Shown: piece by piece, positions 54,536-63,705 of the stretch
Position numbering within the stretch: position 1 is the first letter of the stretch
How the letters are laid out: each line of letters opens with the position of its first letter
Assembly: GCF_021044755.1 (NCBI RefSeq)
Contig: NZ_JAJNOR010000007.1
Span: 66,157 to 130,156, forward strand
Source of the DNA: Lientehia hominis
GTDB taxonomy: Bacteria > Bacillota > Clostridia > Lachnospirales > Lachnospiraceae
DNA: 64,000 nt
Reading direction: 5' to 3'
Translations under genes and position numbers: made by a program
The notes under the pieces: generated by a model
The model's input: the letters and a program-made list of their open reading frames with translations, nothing else
Told to the model about the DNA's origin: nothing
Database searches by the model: none

Positions 54536-55606
54536 ATGAAAAAAATAACAGCAGTTTTGTTGGCCGCAGCTATGGTCCTTTGTATGGTCTCATGCGGAAA
54601 GCCAAAAGAGACAGGAGCCGGTGAGGGCGAGACGAAGACAGAAGCCGGAACGGCGGAAAAAACCACAAAAACAGCGGATAAAGAGTCCAGTGAGAAACCG
54701 GAGGGGAAAGATAAAGATTCCGGCCTCAGTATGGAAAATCTGAAAGTGGGGTTTGCACAGCTGGGCCTGGATGGATGGAGGACCGCGCAGACGGCCAGCA
54801 TGGTAGAGGAAGCGGAAAAACGCGGTATTGAGATGGTTATGACCAACTGTGAACAGAGCGCGGAAAAGCAGCTGTCCGATGTGGAGGATCTGCTGGCGCA
54901 GGGATGCAATGTGATCGTGATTCCACCTGTGGACGCGGATGCGATTCTCCCGGCGCTTGATGCCTGCCGGGAAAAGAATGTACCGGTATTCTTGGTCGAC
55001 CGCGGCGCCAATGCAGTGGCAGGAGAGGACTATGTGACCTGCATCGTATCCGATTTCGTATGGGAAGGTGAACAGTGTGTAAAATATCTGACGTCTGCTC
55101 TTTCGGATAAAGAGACGATACGTGTCGTGGAAGTGCAGGGGACGGCAGGCGGCACCGATGTAAGAGACCGTCACCAGGGCTTTATAAACGGAGTGGAAGC
55201 GGCCGGAAATATCGAGATCATCTCTGATCAGTGCGCGAACTGGGACCGGGCGCAGGCGCAGAATGTGATCGAGAATGTCATCCAATCCACGGGCGGGGAG
55301 TTTGATGCCATATACTGTCACAACGATGAAATGGCGCTGGGTGCCACACTGGCGCTGGAGGCCGCGGGTCTGACGGATATCATTGTCTGCGGCATTGACG
55401 GACAGAGAGAAGCGATTCAGGCCATCATAGACGGGAGGCCGCTGAAAGCGATTGCGACCTGCAGTCCCTTATTTGGGCCAAAAACCTTTGACACTATTGA
55501 AGCATATGTGAACGGAGAAGAGCTGGAGCCGCTTCTGATCAATGAAGACTATCTGATCACACCGGAAAATGCGGCGGAAGCCATTGACAAGTACGCCTAT
55601 AATTGA
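54536..55606 (+). CDS. ytfQ: Sugar ABC transporter binding lipoprotein, YtfQ-like (copy 1)
   Basis: 356 residues from ATG 54536 with GGAGGTG upstream (the frame start at 54506 lacks one). Signal peptide with lipobox MVSC (Cys at about 20), then a Thr/Glu/Lys-rich linker. The mature part follows the galactofuranose-binding YtfQ pattern: VGFAQLGLDGWRTAQ, PVFLVDRGANAVAGEDYVT, VVEVQGTAGGTDVRDRHQGF, CHNDEMALGA and CGIDGQREAI. In the family the ligand is a furanose sugar; the actual sugar here is unknown. It heads the order SBP-ATPase-permease-permease as in the E. coli ytfQ-ytfR-ytfT-yjfF operon. It is visibly paralogous to the protein at 62651. Confidence 0.85.
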   Translation: MKKITAVLLAAAMVLCMVSCGKPKETGAGEGETKTEAGTAEKTTKTADKESSEKPEGKDKDSGLSMENLKVGFAQLGLDGWRTAQTASMVEEAEKRGIEMVMTNCEQSAEKQLSDVEDLLAQGCNVIVIPPVDADAILPALDACREKNVPVFLVDRGANAVAGEDYVTCIVSDFVWEGEQCVKYLTSALSDKETIRVVEVQGTAGGTDVRDRHQGFINGVEAAGNIEIISDQCANWDRAQAQNVIENVIQSTGGEFDAIYCHNDEMALGATLALEAAGLTDIIVCGIDGQREAIQAIIDGRPLKAIATCSPLFGPKTFDTIEAYVNGEELEPLLINEDYLITPENAAEAIDKYAYN

Positions 55607-55643
55607 GACTGTCTGCTGAATGAAAGTGGAGCAGACAAAAAAT

Positions 55644-55677
55644 GCGCCGGTGCTCTTAAAGCGCCGGCGCGCTGTTT
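55644..55677 (+). terminator. Intercistronic hairpin after copy 1 of the binding protein
   Basis: GCGCCGG (55644-55650) pairs with CCGGCGC (55664-55670), with TGTTTT after it. It lies between binding protein and ATPase genes of one unit, so a partial terminator or mRNA-stabilising hairpin is more likely than a full stop. Confidence 0.65.
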
Positions 55678-55713
55678 TCTGGATGGCTTACTAGAAATGC
55701 AAGGAGGGTAACA

Positions 55714-57273
55714 ATGGCAAATATCCTGGAAATGAAAAACATCTCCAAATCCTTCCCGGGAGTCAGAGCGCTGAATCATGTGGATTTTTCCGTAAAGGAA
55801 GGGGAGGTCCACGCTTTGATGGGAGAGAACGGAGCCGGTAAGTCTACCTTGATCAAGGTCCTCACCGGTATTTACCAGCCGGACGGAGGCGAGATTGTTT
55901 TTCAAGGAAAGAAGCAGAGCTTTCGGAATTCCCATGAGGCTCAGACGGCGGGGATCAGCACGGTGTACCAGGAACTGAACATGATACCGTATCTGACGGT
56001 GAGTGAGAATATCTATGTTGGATTCTATCCGAAAAATAAGTTTGGAATTGACTGGAAGAGGATGAACCGGGAATCACAGGAGCTGGTAGACGGACTGGGA
56101 CTGGAGCTGGACGTAAGGCGCCAGCTGAACAGCTATGGGACCGCCCAGCAGCAGATGACCTCGATTGCCAGAGCAGTCAGTCTGAACGCCAGGCTGGTGG
56201 TAATGGATGAGCCGACTTCTTCTCTGGACACCAATGAGGTGAAGATGCTTTTTGGAATCATACGGAAGCTAAAGGAGCAGGGAATCTCTGTAGTCTTCAT
56301 TTCTCACCGGCTGGATGAGATATTTGAGATATGCGACCGGACATCGGTGCTGAAGGACGGGGAATATGTGGGCACTTATGAAATGAGCCAGATTACCCAG
56401 CTGGAGCTCATATCGAAGATGGTTGGGAAAGATCTGGCTGTCGGGGAGAGACGAGTTCGGAGTACTCCGGTGGATGAAGAGCATACGGTCCTTAAGGCAG
56501 AAGGGCTTTACAGCTTTCCAAAGGTAAACGGCGTCAGCCTGGAGATCAAAAAAGGAGAGGTTCTGGGGCTGGCAGGTCTTTTGGGGTCGGGCAGGACGGA
56601 AACAGCAAAAGCCATATTTGGCTGCGAGGAGTACCAGAGCGGAAAAATTTTTGTGGATGGAAAAGAAGTACATTTTAAAGAACCGCATCAGGCTGTGAAA
56701 GCCGGCCTGGCATTCTGCACAGAAAACCGGAGAGAAGAGGGGGTTCTTCCGGATGTCTCCGTCAAGGATAATATCACGGTCTCTTCTTTAAAGCATATCT
56801 GCCGGAAGGGTTTCATCAGTGAGAAAAAGAGAAAAGTACTTTCAGATAAGTATATTGGAAAGCTGCGGATAAAAACGCCCACGGACGCCCAGCTTCTTAA
56901 AAACCTGTCGGGAGGCAACCAGCAGAAGGTCATTTTGGCCCGTTGGCTGGCTACGGATCCCAAGCTTATCATTCTGGATGAGCCGACCAGGGGAATTGAT
57001 GTGGGAGCAAAACGAGAAGTTGAAAAGCTGATAGTGGAATTTGCGGAACAGGGGATCAGTGTCCTGTTCATCTCCTCTGAGCTGTCAGAGCTGGTGAGAA
57101 ATTGTGACCGTATTGTGGTGCTAAGAGAGGGACAGGTCGCGGGAGAACTGGAGGACAGGGATATAAACGAACCTAATATCATGCAGATAATAGCGGGGGC
57201 GTCTTTGCTGGAACGCAGCAGAAAGGAGGATGAGGGAGGCAGTGAAGAAAAGAAAGACGGAACAGAATCATGA
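55714..57273 (+). CDS. ytfR: Sugar ABC transporter ATP-binding protein, YtfR-like
   Basis: 519 residues with two ABC domains, as in RbsA/MglA/YtfR. First domain: Walker A GENGAGKST (about 36-44), Walker B LVVMDEPTS. Second domain: Walker-A-like GLLGSGRTETAKAIFG, degenerate as usual, signature LSGGNQQKV and Walker B LIILDEPTRGIDVG. Energises import through the two permeases downstream. Overlaps the first permease gene by 44 bases. GCAAGGAGG precedes the ATG. YtfR naming rests on the two-permease context and not on unique residues. Confidence 0.9.
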   Translation: MANILEMKNISKSFPGVRALNHVDFSVKEGEVHALMGENGAGKSTLIKVLTGIYQPDGGEIVFQGKKQSFRNSHEAQTAGISTVYQELNMIPYLTVSENIYVGFYPKNKFGIDWKRMNRESQELVDGLGLELDVRRQLNSYGTAQQQMTSIARAVSLNARLVVMDEPTSSLDTNEVKMLFGIIRKLKEQGISVVFISHRLDEIFEICDRTSVLKDGEYVGTYEMSQITQLELISKMVGKDLAVGERRVRSTPVDEEHTVLKAEGLYSFPKVNGVSLEIKKGEVLGLAGLLGSGRTETAKAIFGCEEYQSGKIFVDGKEVHFKEPHQAVKAGLAFCTENRREEGVLPDVSVKDNITVSSLKHICRKGFISEKKRKVLSDKYIGKLRIKTPTDAQLLKNLSGGNQQKVILARWLATDPKLIILDEPTRGIDVGAKREVEKLIVEFAEQGISVLFISSELSELVRNCDRIVVLREGQVAGELEDRDINEPNIMQIIAGASLLERSRKEDEGGSEEKKDGTES

Positions 57274-58189
57274 TTTATTATATCGATACGGAGCGGCGAT
57301 CGCGCTGGCGCTTTTTACTGTTTTCAATTGCATATTTACGAGGAATTTTGTGAGTGTCACGACTTTCTGGAATCTTTTAGTACAATCCACCACCATCCTG
57401 ATGCTGGCCATGGGGATGACGCTGGTGATCGCTACCGGAGGGATTGATATATCTGTCGGGTCGACTATGGCGCTGTCGGCCATTGTCCTGGCGCTGTGCG
57501 TTTCCAAGGGCCATATCGCGGCCGGTGTCATATTGGCGGTGCTTTTGGCAGCGGCCGGAGGCCTGTTCGCGGGGACCTTGGTCGCCAGGTTCCGGATTCT
57601 GCCTATGGTGGCGACTCTTTCTCTGCAGTATATGCTGAGAGGAATCGCTAAGGTGGTGGTGGACGGATACCGGATCAGCTGTATGAATGATGCGTTTACC
57701 GGCTTTGCCAGAATCCGGATAGGAGGAGTTGTGCCGATACAGGTCCTGATCATTGTACTTACAGTTGCGGTAATGTATATAGTCGTTAACCGTATGAGCT
57801 TCGGCGCAAAGCTGGAAGCTTATGGAAACAATCCCGCTGCGGCGAGGATTTCAGGTATCAATACGATGGCTCTCTGCACATTTTGCTTTGTGCTTTGCTC
57901 CATATTTGCCAGCTTTGCGGGGATTCTGGAAACGGCCCGCGTGACCAGCTGTGACCCGGCTACCATGGGTTATCAGCTGGAGACAGACGCAATCGCAGCT
58001 GTGGTGGTGGGCGGAACCCCGGTGACCGGAGGGAAGCCAAACATTCTGGGTACGTTCTGCGGTGCGGTCCTGCTCCAAATGGTGACGATAATGGTGAACA
58101 TGCATAACATCACATATTCCTATTCTCTGATGATCAAGACTGTGATCATTGTGGCGGCAGTCTATCTTCACAGACGTGGACACAGATAG
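57230..58189 (+). CDS. ytfT: Sugar ABC transporter permease, YtfT-like
   Basis: 319 residues, about nine to ten TM segments. The MAMGMTLVIATGGIDISVGS-type block (seen as AMGMTLVIATGGIDISVG, about 62-79) is diagnostic of the RbsC/YtfT permeases, and VVVGGTPVTGGKPNILGT lies near the end. ATG 57230 sits one base after AAAGGAGG, so spacing is poor; GTG 57242, four residues later, is an alternative. It pairs with the second permease to form a heterodimer, as in YtfT-YjfF systems. The 44-base overlap with the ATPase gene suggests coupling. Confidence 0.87.
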   Translation: MREAVKKRKTEQNHDLLYRYGAAIALALFTVFNCIFTRNFVSVTTFWNLLVQSTTILMLAMGMTLVIATGGIDISVGSTMALSAIVLALCVSKGHIAAGVILAVLLAAAGGLFAGTLVARFRILPMVATLSLQYMLRGIAKVVVDGYRISCMNDAFTGFARIRIGGVVPIQVLIIVLTVAVMYIVVNRMSFGAKLEAYGNNPAAARISGINTMALCTFCFVLCSIFASFAGILETARVTSCDPATMGYQLETDAIAAVVVGGTPVTGGKPNILGTFCGAVLLQMVTIMVNMHNITYSYSLMIKTVIIVAAVYLHRRGHR

Positions 58190-58201
58190 GAGGGCCAGAT
58201 T

Positions 58202-59191
58202 ATGAAGATTTGGAATTTTATAAAAAAAGCGGTCAGGAGCAACGTCTCGCTGGTCGGCCTTTTCATCATGCTGGTGCTGGCCTCGTGTATCAACCAAAAT
58301 TTTCTGTCCATGGAAAACCTCAGCAACGTGTTCCGCCAGATCAGCCTTACCGGGCCAATCGCCGTCGGGATGCTGTTTGTCATCTTGTGCGGCTCCATTG
58401 ATCTGAGTGTGGGCTCCGTGTTCGCGCTTGGAGCGGTCGTAACACTGTACTTCAGCAAGTATTCGGTTGCTATGGCCATCGCCATGCCTCTTTTATGCGG
58501 AGCCTTTTTCGGGTTCATCAACGGCCTTTTGGTGGGATGTATGAAAATGCCGCCCTTCGTAGGGACCATTTCCACGCAGATGTTCATAAGAGGACTGGTG
58601 CTGGTCTTGATCGGAGAAAACACTTATTCTGTGGGGAAGCTTCCAGGAAGCCTGCAGGTTTTGGGGAAAGGAGAATTTTTTTCTTTTATCACAGTGCCGG
58701 CCATTATCTTTGTCGTATTGCTGGCCGCCGGTTCCTTCCTTTTAAACAGGACCAGGATAGGCAGAAATATGTACGTGGTGGGAGGAAATCCGGAATCAGC
58801 CACCATGATGGGGATCAGTGTGCCCGCGACGCTTATTACCGCTTATACCCTGAGCGGTATGCTGGCCGCTTTTTCCGGCATGATCGTGGTGACGAGGATA
58901 GGGTCGGCATACCCGCTGACTGGACAGGGGAATGAACTGGCTGCCATTGCCGGCGCCGTGATCGGCGGCGCATATCTTTCGGGAGGCGTGGGAAAGGTCT
59001 CCGGGACTTTTATAGGAGTGACCATTATGGGGCTTTTTACCAATGTGTTTAACATGCAGTCATTTCTCAGTTCCTTTTGGGAACGGGTATTTACCGGAGC
59101 GATTCTGATAGCGGTGGTATTTGTTCAGGCCGTGATCACACATCAGAAGACCACGGGAAAAAAGAAACGGAAGATACTCACGGCTTCGTGA
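58202..59191 (+). CDS. yjfF: Sugar ABC transporter permease, YjfF-like
   Basis: 329 residues, polytopic. VGMLFVILCGSIDLSVGSV (about 57-75) and the late AAIAGAVIGGAYLSGGVGKV run match the YjfF type, the second permease of galactofuranose-type transporters. It follows ytfT by 12 bases with AGGAGGG. Its last 14 bases overlap the convergent regulator gene at 59178, and no hairpin is seen between them, so transcripts of the two units probably overlap. The basic tail KTTGKKKRKIL is cytoplasmic. Confidence 0.87.
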   Translation: MKIWNFIKKAVRSNVSLVGLFIMLVLASCINQNFLSMENLSNVFRQISLTGPIAVGMLFVILCGSIDLSVGSVFALGAVVTLYFSKYSVAMAIAMPLLCGAFFGFINGLLVGCMKMPPFVGTISTQMFIRGLVLVLIGENTYSVGKLPGSLQVLGKGEFFSFITVPAIIFVVLLAAGSFLLNRTRIGRNMYVVGGNPESATMMGISVPATLITAYTLSGMLAAFSGMIVVTRIGSAYPLTGQGNELAAIAGAVIGGAYLSGGVGKVSGTFIGVTIMGLFTNVFNMQSFLSSFWERVFTGAILIAVVFVQAVITHQKTTGKKKRKILTAS

Positions 59192-60701
59192 ACATGGCGC
59201 GGTATTCGGAAGGAGAGTGGCCGGAATATTTTTTAAACACAGTGCTGAAATAAGATGTGTTCAGATATCCCGCCTCTTCTCCGATCGCGGCGATCTTCCT
59301 GTCGCTTACCGTAAGGCGGAGCTTGGCGTAGTCAACTCGTTTCCGGTTTACATAATTGATAAAGGTGTCACCGCAGCGGGTGGAAAACAGACTGGAAAAG
59401 TAGGAGGGATTCAAATGTACGTGACGGGCCGTCTCTGAGAGACAGAGATTCGGATCGTTCAGGTGACCGTCGATATACCGTTTTGCTTTCAGAATCAGGG
59501 CGTCCACATTCAGAGCAGGCTGCCGGAGGAGCTGTTCCGTGATATAGGTGAGCAGCTCTCCCAGGCGGAGCCTCATCTGGGGGAGAGAAGCGCTGGCTGA
59601 AAAGCCGGTCTTTTCAGGGGCCTCGTTTAGGAGCTTCTGAAAATCCACACCCTCTGCCGACAGGCGTTCTCCCAGGGTATGGAGCAGAGAGCGAACGAAA
59701 TAATAGACATTGGATACGGGAGAAGGCTGGAGACTAAGCTGCCTGAAGGCCATGTCCAGGGTAGAATTCAGCTTATAATGGTTTCCGTTCAGGACAGCCT
59801 CCACCAGAAGGCTCTCGATATGGGACCAGGCCGCATAGTCTTCATAGGGGACAGGATAGGACTGAGCGGAGCGGAATACGTGTTTATCAGGGAAAATACT
59901 CCTCAGGTTCAGCATGTTCACAGAAGAAGAGGTGGAAAGAAAAATACTGTTCGGCCCGTGGCAGATATCGCTGACAGTTATGATGTATTCAGGACCATAT
60001 AATTCTTGGATGCTTTTTTCCATAAAATCAACTGTCTCCCGGCATAAACGGTCTGCGGAACGTTCATCTTTTTCAAGAATCAGGAACTGCATGAAGTAAG
60101 GCAGCATACAGAGCCGGATGACGGAATCCTCATGCCGGGAAAGATAAGAAAAGAAATCCTTGTACAGAAATTGAGTTTTTTTTGAATTAAAGAAGTTGAT
60201 GGAAACGGCGCCATAAAAAGCGTGATTCAGTTCGTGCAGGAGCTCTTGGCTCTGTTCTGCCATTTCCATGGTCAGAGTGCCGTTTAAAAGGGTGTGGATC
60301 AAAAACTCTCTTTTCTGGGAAGCCGGGACCAGGGACATGGAAGCCTTGCGGACGGCGGCCGTCAGCTCCTCCGGCTCGACTGGTTTTAAAAGGTAGGAGG
60401 ACGCTCCCAGATTTACCGCTTTTTGGGCGTATTCAAAATTATCATGTCCGCTTATGAAGATAAGACGGATGTCAGGATAGAGGCAATGCAGATGCTCCAG
60501 AAGTTCAAGGCCGGAAAGGTCAGGCATACAGATATCAGAAATAATGATATCGGGAATCAGGCCTTCTTCCAGACGGGCCAGCGCTTCCTTGCCGTCGGCG
60601 GCCTCAAAGATGACACAGCATCCTTGGTCCTGCCATGGAATGGTATGTACCAGACATTTTCGGACAAAGCTTTCATCTTCCACTACAGCCAGTTTGATCA
60701 T
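59178..60701 (-). CDS. YesN-type AraC-family response regulator
   Basis: 507 residues. Receiver domain 1-120 with acidic VEDE (7-10), phospho-acceptor Asp56 in IIISDICMP and Lys in YLLKPVEP; an unassigned middle of about 270 residues; a C-terminal AraC/XylS pair of helix-turn-helix units from about 405, with LCLSETARHVHLNPSYFSSL and TSYFSTVFKKYSGHSPSEYR. Typical of carbohydrate-responsive regulators next to ABC transporters. It lies in one unit with the kinase and is the likely controller of the binding-protein promoters. ATG 60701, AAAGGAG upstream. Confidence 0.93.
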   Translation of the reverse strand: MIKLAVVEDESFVRKCLVHTIPWQDQGCCVIFEAADGKEALARLEEGLIPDIIISDICMPDLSGLELLEHLHCLYPDIRLIFISGHDNFEYAQKAVNLGASSYLLKPVEPEELTAAVRKASMSLVPASQKREFLIHTLLNGTLTMEMAEQSQELLHELNHAFYGAVSINFFNSKKTQFLYKDFFSYLSRHEDSVIRLCMLPYFMQFLILEKDERSADRLCRETVDFMEKSIQELYGPEYIITVSDICHGPNSIFLSTSSSVNMLNLRSIFPDKHVFRSAQSYPVPYEDYAAWSHIESLLVEAVLNGNHYKLNSTLDMAFRQLSLQPSPVSNVYYFVRSLLHTLGERLSAEGVDFQKLLNEAPEKTGFSASASLPQMRLRLGELLTYITEQLLRQPALNVDALILKAKRYIDGHLNDPNLCLSETARHVHLNPSYFSSLFSTRCGDTFINYVNRKRVDYAKLRLTVSDRKIAAIGEEAGYLNTSYFSTVFKKYSGHSPSEYRAMFTKP

Positions 60702-62418
60702 TGGGCATACACTCTCCTTTGTTATTGCATCTGGGAATCAGGATAGAAACAGTCGTATGGTCGGTACACTCGATACTGAGCCCGTAAATGTCGCCGTACC
60801 GGGACTTCAGGCGGTGGTTGATATTATAGATGCCAAAGCCTCCTGTCTGGCCGGCAGGAGTTTCTGGAAGGACGTTGGTGGCCAGCATCTGATTGATGGC
60901 GTCCAGATGGCAGGTGTCCATTCCGATACCGTCATCCATTACCCGCAGCAGGATATCTTTCCCGGAAAAAGAAATATGGATCTGGATGCTTCCACGGAAC
61001 GGATGTCTGGGTGAGATTCCATGAGTAATGGAATTTTCTATGAGAGGCTGCAGAAGCAGCTTGGGAGTGTAGAATTCCAGTAAAGAGGGGTCATCTACGC
61101 GGATCTCATAAAAAAGCTGTTTTTCATATCGGATAGACATGAGCTCAAGGTACATTTTGGCGTGCTCCAGTTCGTCCTGAATCCGAATATAAGGGTGGCC
61201 CTTGCTAAGGGAAATGCGGAAGAGCTTGGAGACAGCCATCAGACTTTCCAGGGCAGTCTGGGAGTCATTGCTTCTGATATGCCAGGCAATATTGTCTAGG
61301 GTATTGTACAGAAAATGTGGATTGATCTGTGCCTGAAGCGCGGCAAACTGTGTCTTGCGTATTTCCGTCTGTTCTTCCTCCAGCTTCTGAAACAACTGGC
61401 CCACCTGTTCCACCATGGTGTTAAAGGAAGAGAGAAGCTGGTTGATCTCTACCAGGTTGGTGTCAATGGAAATCTGGGCCTCCAGATTTCCATGTTCCAC
61501 ATCGTCCATAATCTTTAAGAGCTGGTTCAAAGGCCTGGATATGGACCTGGAAAAGCGGCTGGAACAGAAAACGGCCAGGATTGTGATGGCAAAGGAGACG
61601 GTCAGAAAGACGATTACGGCAATCTGTAAGGGGTTCTTCATCAGAGAAAGGACGGAGCAGCGCAGCGTGAGAGTCCAGCCGTTTTCCAGCGGGCTGCTGA
61701 CTGACAAAGGATGAAAAAAATCCGTACCTTCCGTGTTCAGGTATTCTATGACCGTTTCTCCGTCTGCTTTGTGGAGACGGATATGACAGGCCTGCTCCGG
61801 CAGGTTTTCCTGCAGGATGTCCTGTATAGTGTTTTCTGCAATGTCGGCCAGAATGATACCACAGCTCTGGCCGGTACGGAGATTGATCAGAGCATAGCCC
61901 ATGGTAATGTACGGTCCGGACAGGTTGTGTACCATCAGTGACTGGGGGACAAGTCCGTACCAGACGCAGGAATAGTTCTCACGGCGTATTTCCTGATACC
62001 AGCCCTCATCCTGATAGTGGATGTCGTAGAGATTGAATTCTTGTCCTTTAAACGTCCGGCCGTCTTCCAGAAGCAGACATACAGAGCTGACTGTATCTTC
62101 ATATACGTGCCGGAGAGAATAGAGCTGGTTGTTGATGGTGAGCCGCTGGCGGTAGAAAAGGGGAGTCCCGCCGGCGGGATGCTCCCTCAGCATTTTCTGA
62201 ATGTCCGCATTATTGGCTATGGTATCGCAGAGGACCTCGGCTCCGGAAAATATTTCATTGATCTTATCCGTACAGTAATGCAGGGTGTTGGTCATGGAAC
62301 GGATAGTGGACTGTTCCAGAGAATGGTATAAGAGGCCGAGCATGATAGTGCCGGATATCAGCATGGGAATTATGGCGATTCCCAGATAAGTAAGTATGAG
62401 TTTACGCTGTATTTTCAT
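60673..62418 (-). CDS. YesM-type sensor histidine kinase
   Basis: 581 residues. Two TM segments (about 10-32 and 285-308) flank an extracytoplasmic sensor domain of about 250 residues; HAMP follows (about 309-360). The phospho-acceptor His368 is in INPHFLYNTLDNIAW, the LytS/YesM-type box, and the ATPase domain has LLQPLIENSITHG and the G-box GGFGIYNINHRL. It overlaps the regulator by 29 bases. Divergent from the second binding-protein gene over 232 bases; this layout suggests that a ligand-loaded binding protein could be its signal, which is inference. Confidence 0.93.
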   Translation of the reverse strand: MKIQRKLILTYLGIAIIPMLISGTIMLGLLYHSLEQSTIRSMTNTLHYCTDKINEIFSGAEVLCDTIANNADIQKMLREHPAGGTPLFYRQRLTINNQLYSLRHVYEDTVSSVCLLLEDGRTFKGQEFNLYDIHYQDEGWYQEIRRENYSCVWYGLVPQSLMVHNLSGPYITMGYALINLRTGQSCGIILADIAENTIQDILQENLPEQACHIRLHKADGETVIEYLNTEGTDFFHPLSVSSPLENGWTLTLRCSVLSLMKNPLQIAVIVFLTVSFAITILAVFCSSRFSRSISRPLNQLLKIMDDVEHGNLEAQISIDTNLVEINQLLSSFNTMVEQVGQLFQKLEEEQTEIRKTQFAALQAQINPHFLYNTLDNIAWHIRSNDSQTALESLMAVSKLFRISLSKGHPYIRIQDELEHAKMYLELMSIRYEKQLFYEIRVDDPSLLEFYTPKLLLQPLIENSITHGISPRHPFRGSIQIHISFSGKDILLRVMDDGIGMDTCHLDAINQMLATNVLPETPAGQTGGFGIYNINHRLKSRYGDIYGLSIECTDHTTVSILIPRCNNKGECMPNDQTGCSGR

Positions 62419-62650
62419 AAAAATACCTCAAAAATCCAAGCTAATTTTTTACTATTATTAAATTATACAATAAAATAAGAGACAAAAGTTGAAATTACAG
62501 TAAAAAACTAAAATATAGAGGGATTCACAAAAACCACAAGTTATTTTGTGATAAACTAAAAATATCTAAAATAAATCCCAAATATTTTAAAAGTTCTATA
62601 TGGATGACCAGTGACCAAAGATATGATATCTGGCGGGTTTGGAGGAAAAT
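62419..62650. promoter_or_regulatory. Divergent control region between kinase and second binding protein
   Basis: A strongly A/T-rich, gene-free stretch. It contains GGGATTCACAAA at 62520-62531, TTCACA (62524-62529) and GATAAA (62550-62555) 20 bases apart, AAAAATAT at 62558-62565 and AATCCCAAATAT at 62574-62585. TCACAAA (62525-62531) and TTTGTGA (62545-62551) form an inverted repeat. The same set of elements occurs before 54536. Confidence 0.6.
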
Positions 62651-63634
62651 ATGAGGAAAAAATGGATTTGCGGAATACTGCTTTTGTGCCTGGCCTGTGG
62701 ATGCGGAGCCGGAACGGAAGATGAGACTGAGGAAAAAACGACGTTTGCGGAGAATCGTATTAAAATTGGATTTTCGCAGCCGGATATAAAAGGGGCATGG
62801 CGTGTCGCCCAGCTGGAAGATATCCAGAGGGAAGCAGAAGACAGGGGGTACGAGCTTATGGCCGCGTCAGCTGAAGAGGATGCCGGAAAACAGGCAGAGG
62901 ATATAGAACGCATGCTGAATGAAGGATGTGAGGGGATACTGGTCTCTCCGGTAGATACAGATAAAATTTCGGAAACCCTGGAGCTGTGTGCGGAAAGGCA
63001 TGTACCCGTTTTTTTGATTGACAGGATGGCCAACGCGGAAGCGGGCAGGGATTATGTGACGGCGATCCTTTCAGACCTGGCGGGAGAGGGAGAACAGATC
63101 GCTTACTGGGCGTCGGAGAAGCTGCGGGATATGGGGGTCTCCCAGGTGAAAGCGGTGGAGATAACGGGCAAGGTGGGAGGCTCTGATACAAGAGACAGGG
63201 CGATGGGATTCCGGAGAGGAGCGGAAGCTTTGGGAAATATCGAAATCGCCGCCTCCCAGTCGGGAGAGTTCTCCAGGGCAGAAGCGGCAGAGGTCATGAA
63301 AGACATCATCATCGCCACCGACGGAGATTTTGACCTGGTGTTCTGTCACAACGATGAAATGGCGTTGGGAGCGTATATCTCTCTGGAAAATGCAGGAATG
63401 GAGGTCGGGAGGGAGGTTCTTCTTTGTTCTATTGACGGACAGGAGGAAGCCTTTGAGGCGATTCTCGCCGGGAAGCTGTCATGTACGGTGACATGCAGTC
63501 CCCTGTTTGGAAAATCTGTCTTTGATACGTTTGAAAAATACCGGAATGGAGAAGAGGTACCGGCGAGGATCATCAACGAGGATATCCTGATCGACAGTGA
63601 AAATGTCTGGGAAAATATGGAGCTTGCATTTTGA
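62651..63634 (+). CDS. Sugar-binding lipoprotein, YtfQ-like (copy 2)
   Basis: 327 residues from ATG 62651 with GGAGG upstream. Signal peptide rich in Leu and Cys (ILLLCLACGCG), lipoprotein. The mature part repeats the motifs of copy 1: IGFSQPDIKGAWRVAQ, PVFLIDRMANAEAGRDYVT, VEITGKVGGSDTRDRAMGF, CHNDEMALGA, CSIDGQEEAFEAI. It lacks the long linker of copy 1 and has no transporter genes after it; fhs follows with its own promoter. It may be an alternative receptor for the transporter or a ligand presenter for the adjacent YesM kinase. Confidence 0.85.
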   Translation: MRKKWICGILLLCLACGCGAGTEDETEEKTTFAENRIKIGFSQPDIKGAWRVAQLEDIQREAEDRGYELMAASAEEDAGKQAEDIERMLNEGCEGILVSPVDTDKISETLELCAERHVPVFLIDRMANAEAGRDYVTAILSDLAGEGEQIAYWASEKLRDMGVSQVKAVEITGKVGGSDTRDRAMGFRRGAEALGNIEIAASQSGEFSRAEAAEVMKDIIIATDGDFDLVFCHNDEMALGAYISLENAGMEVGREVLLCSIDGQEEAFEAILAGKLSCTVTCSPLFGKSVFDTFEKYRNGEEVPARIINEDILIDSENVWENMELAF

Positions 63635-63657
63635 GTAATGGGAAGCAAAATAGAGGC

Positions 63658-63686
63658 TTGACAAATGCTTAACAACGTGTTAGTAT
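63658..63686 (+). promoter_or_regulatory. Promoter of the fhs leader
   Basis: TTGACA (63658-63663), 17 bases, TAGTAT (63681-63686). Confidence 0.75.
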
Positions 63687-63705
63687 ACAACTATCAAAAC
63701 GAAGT

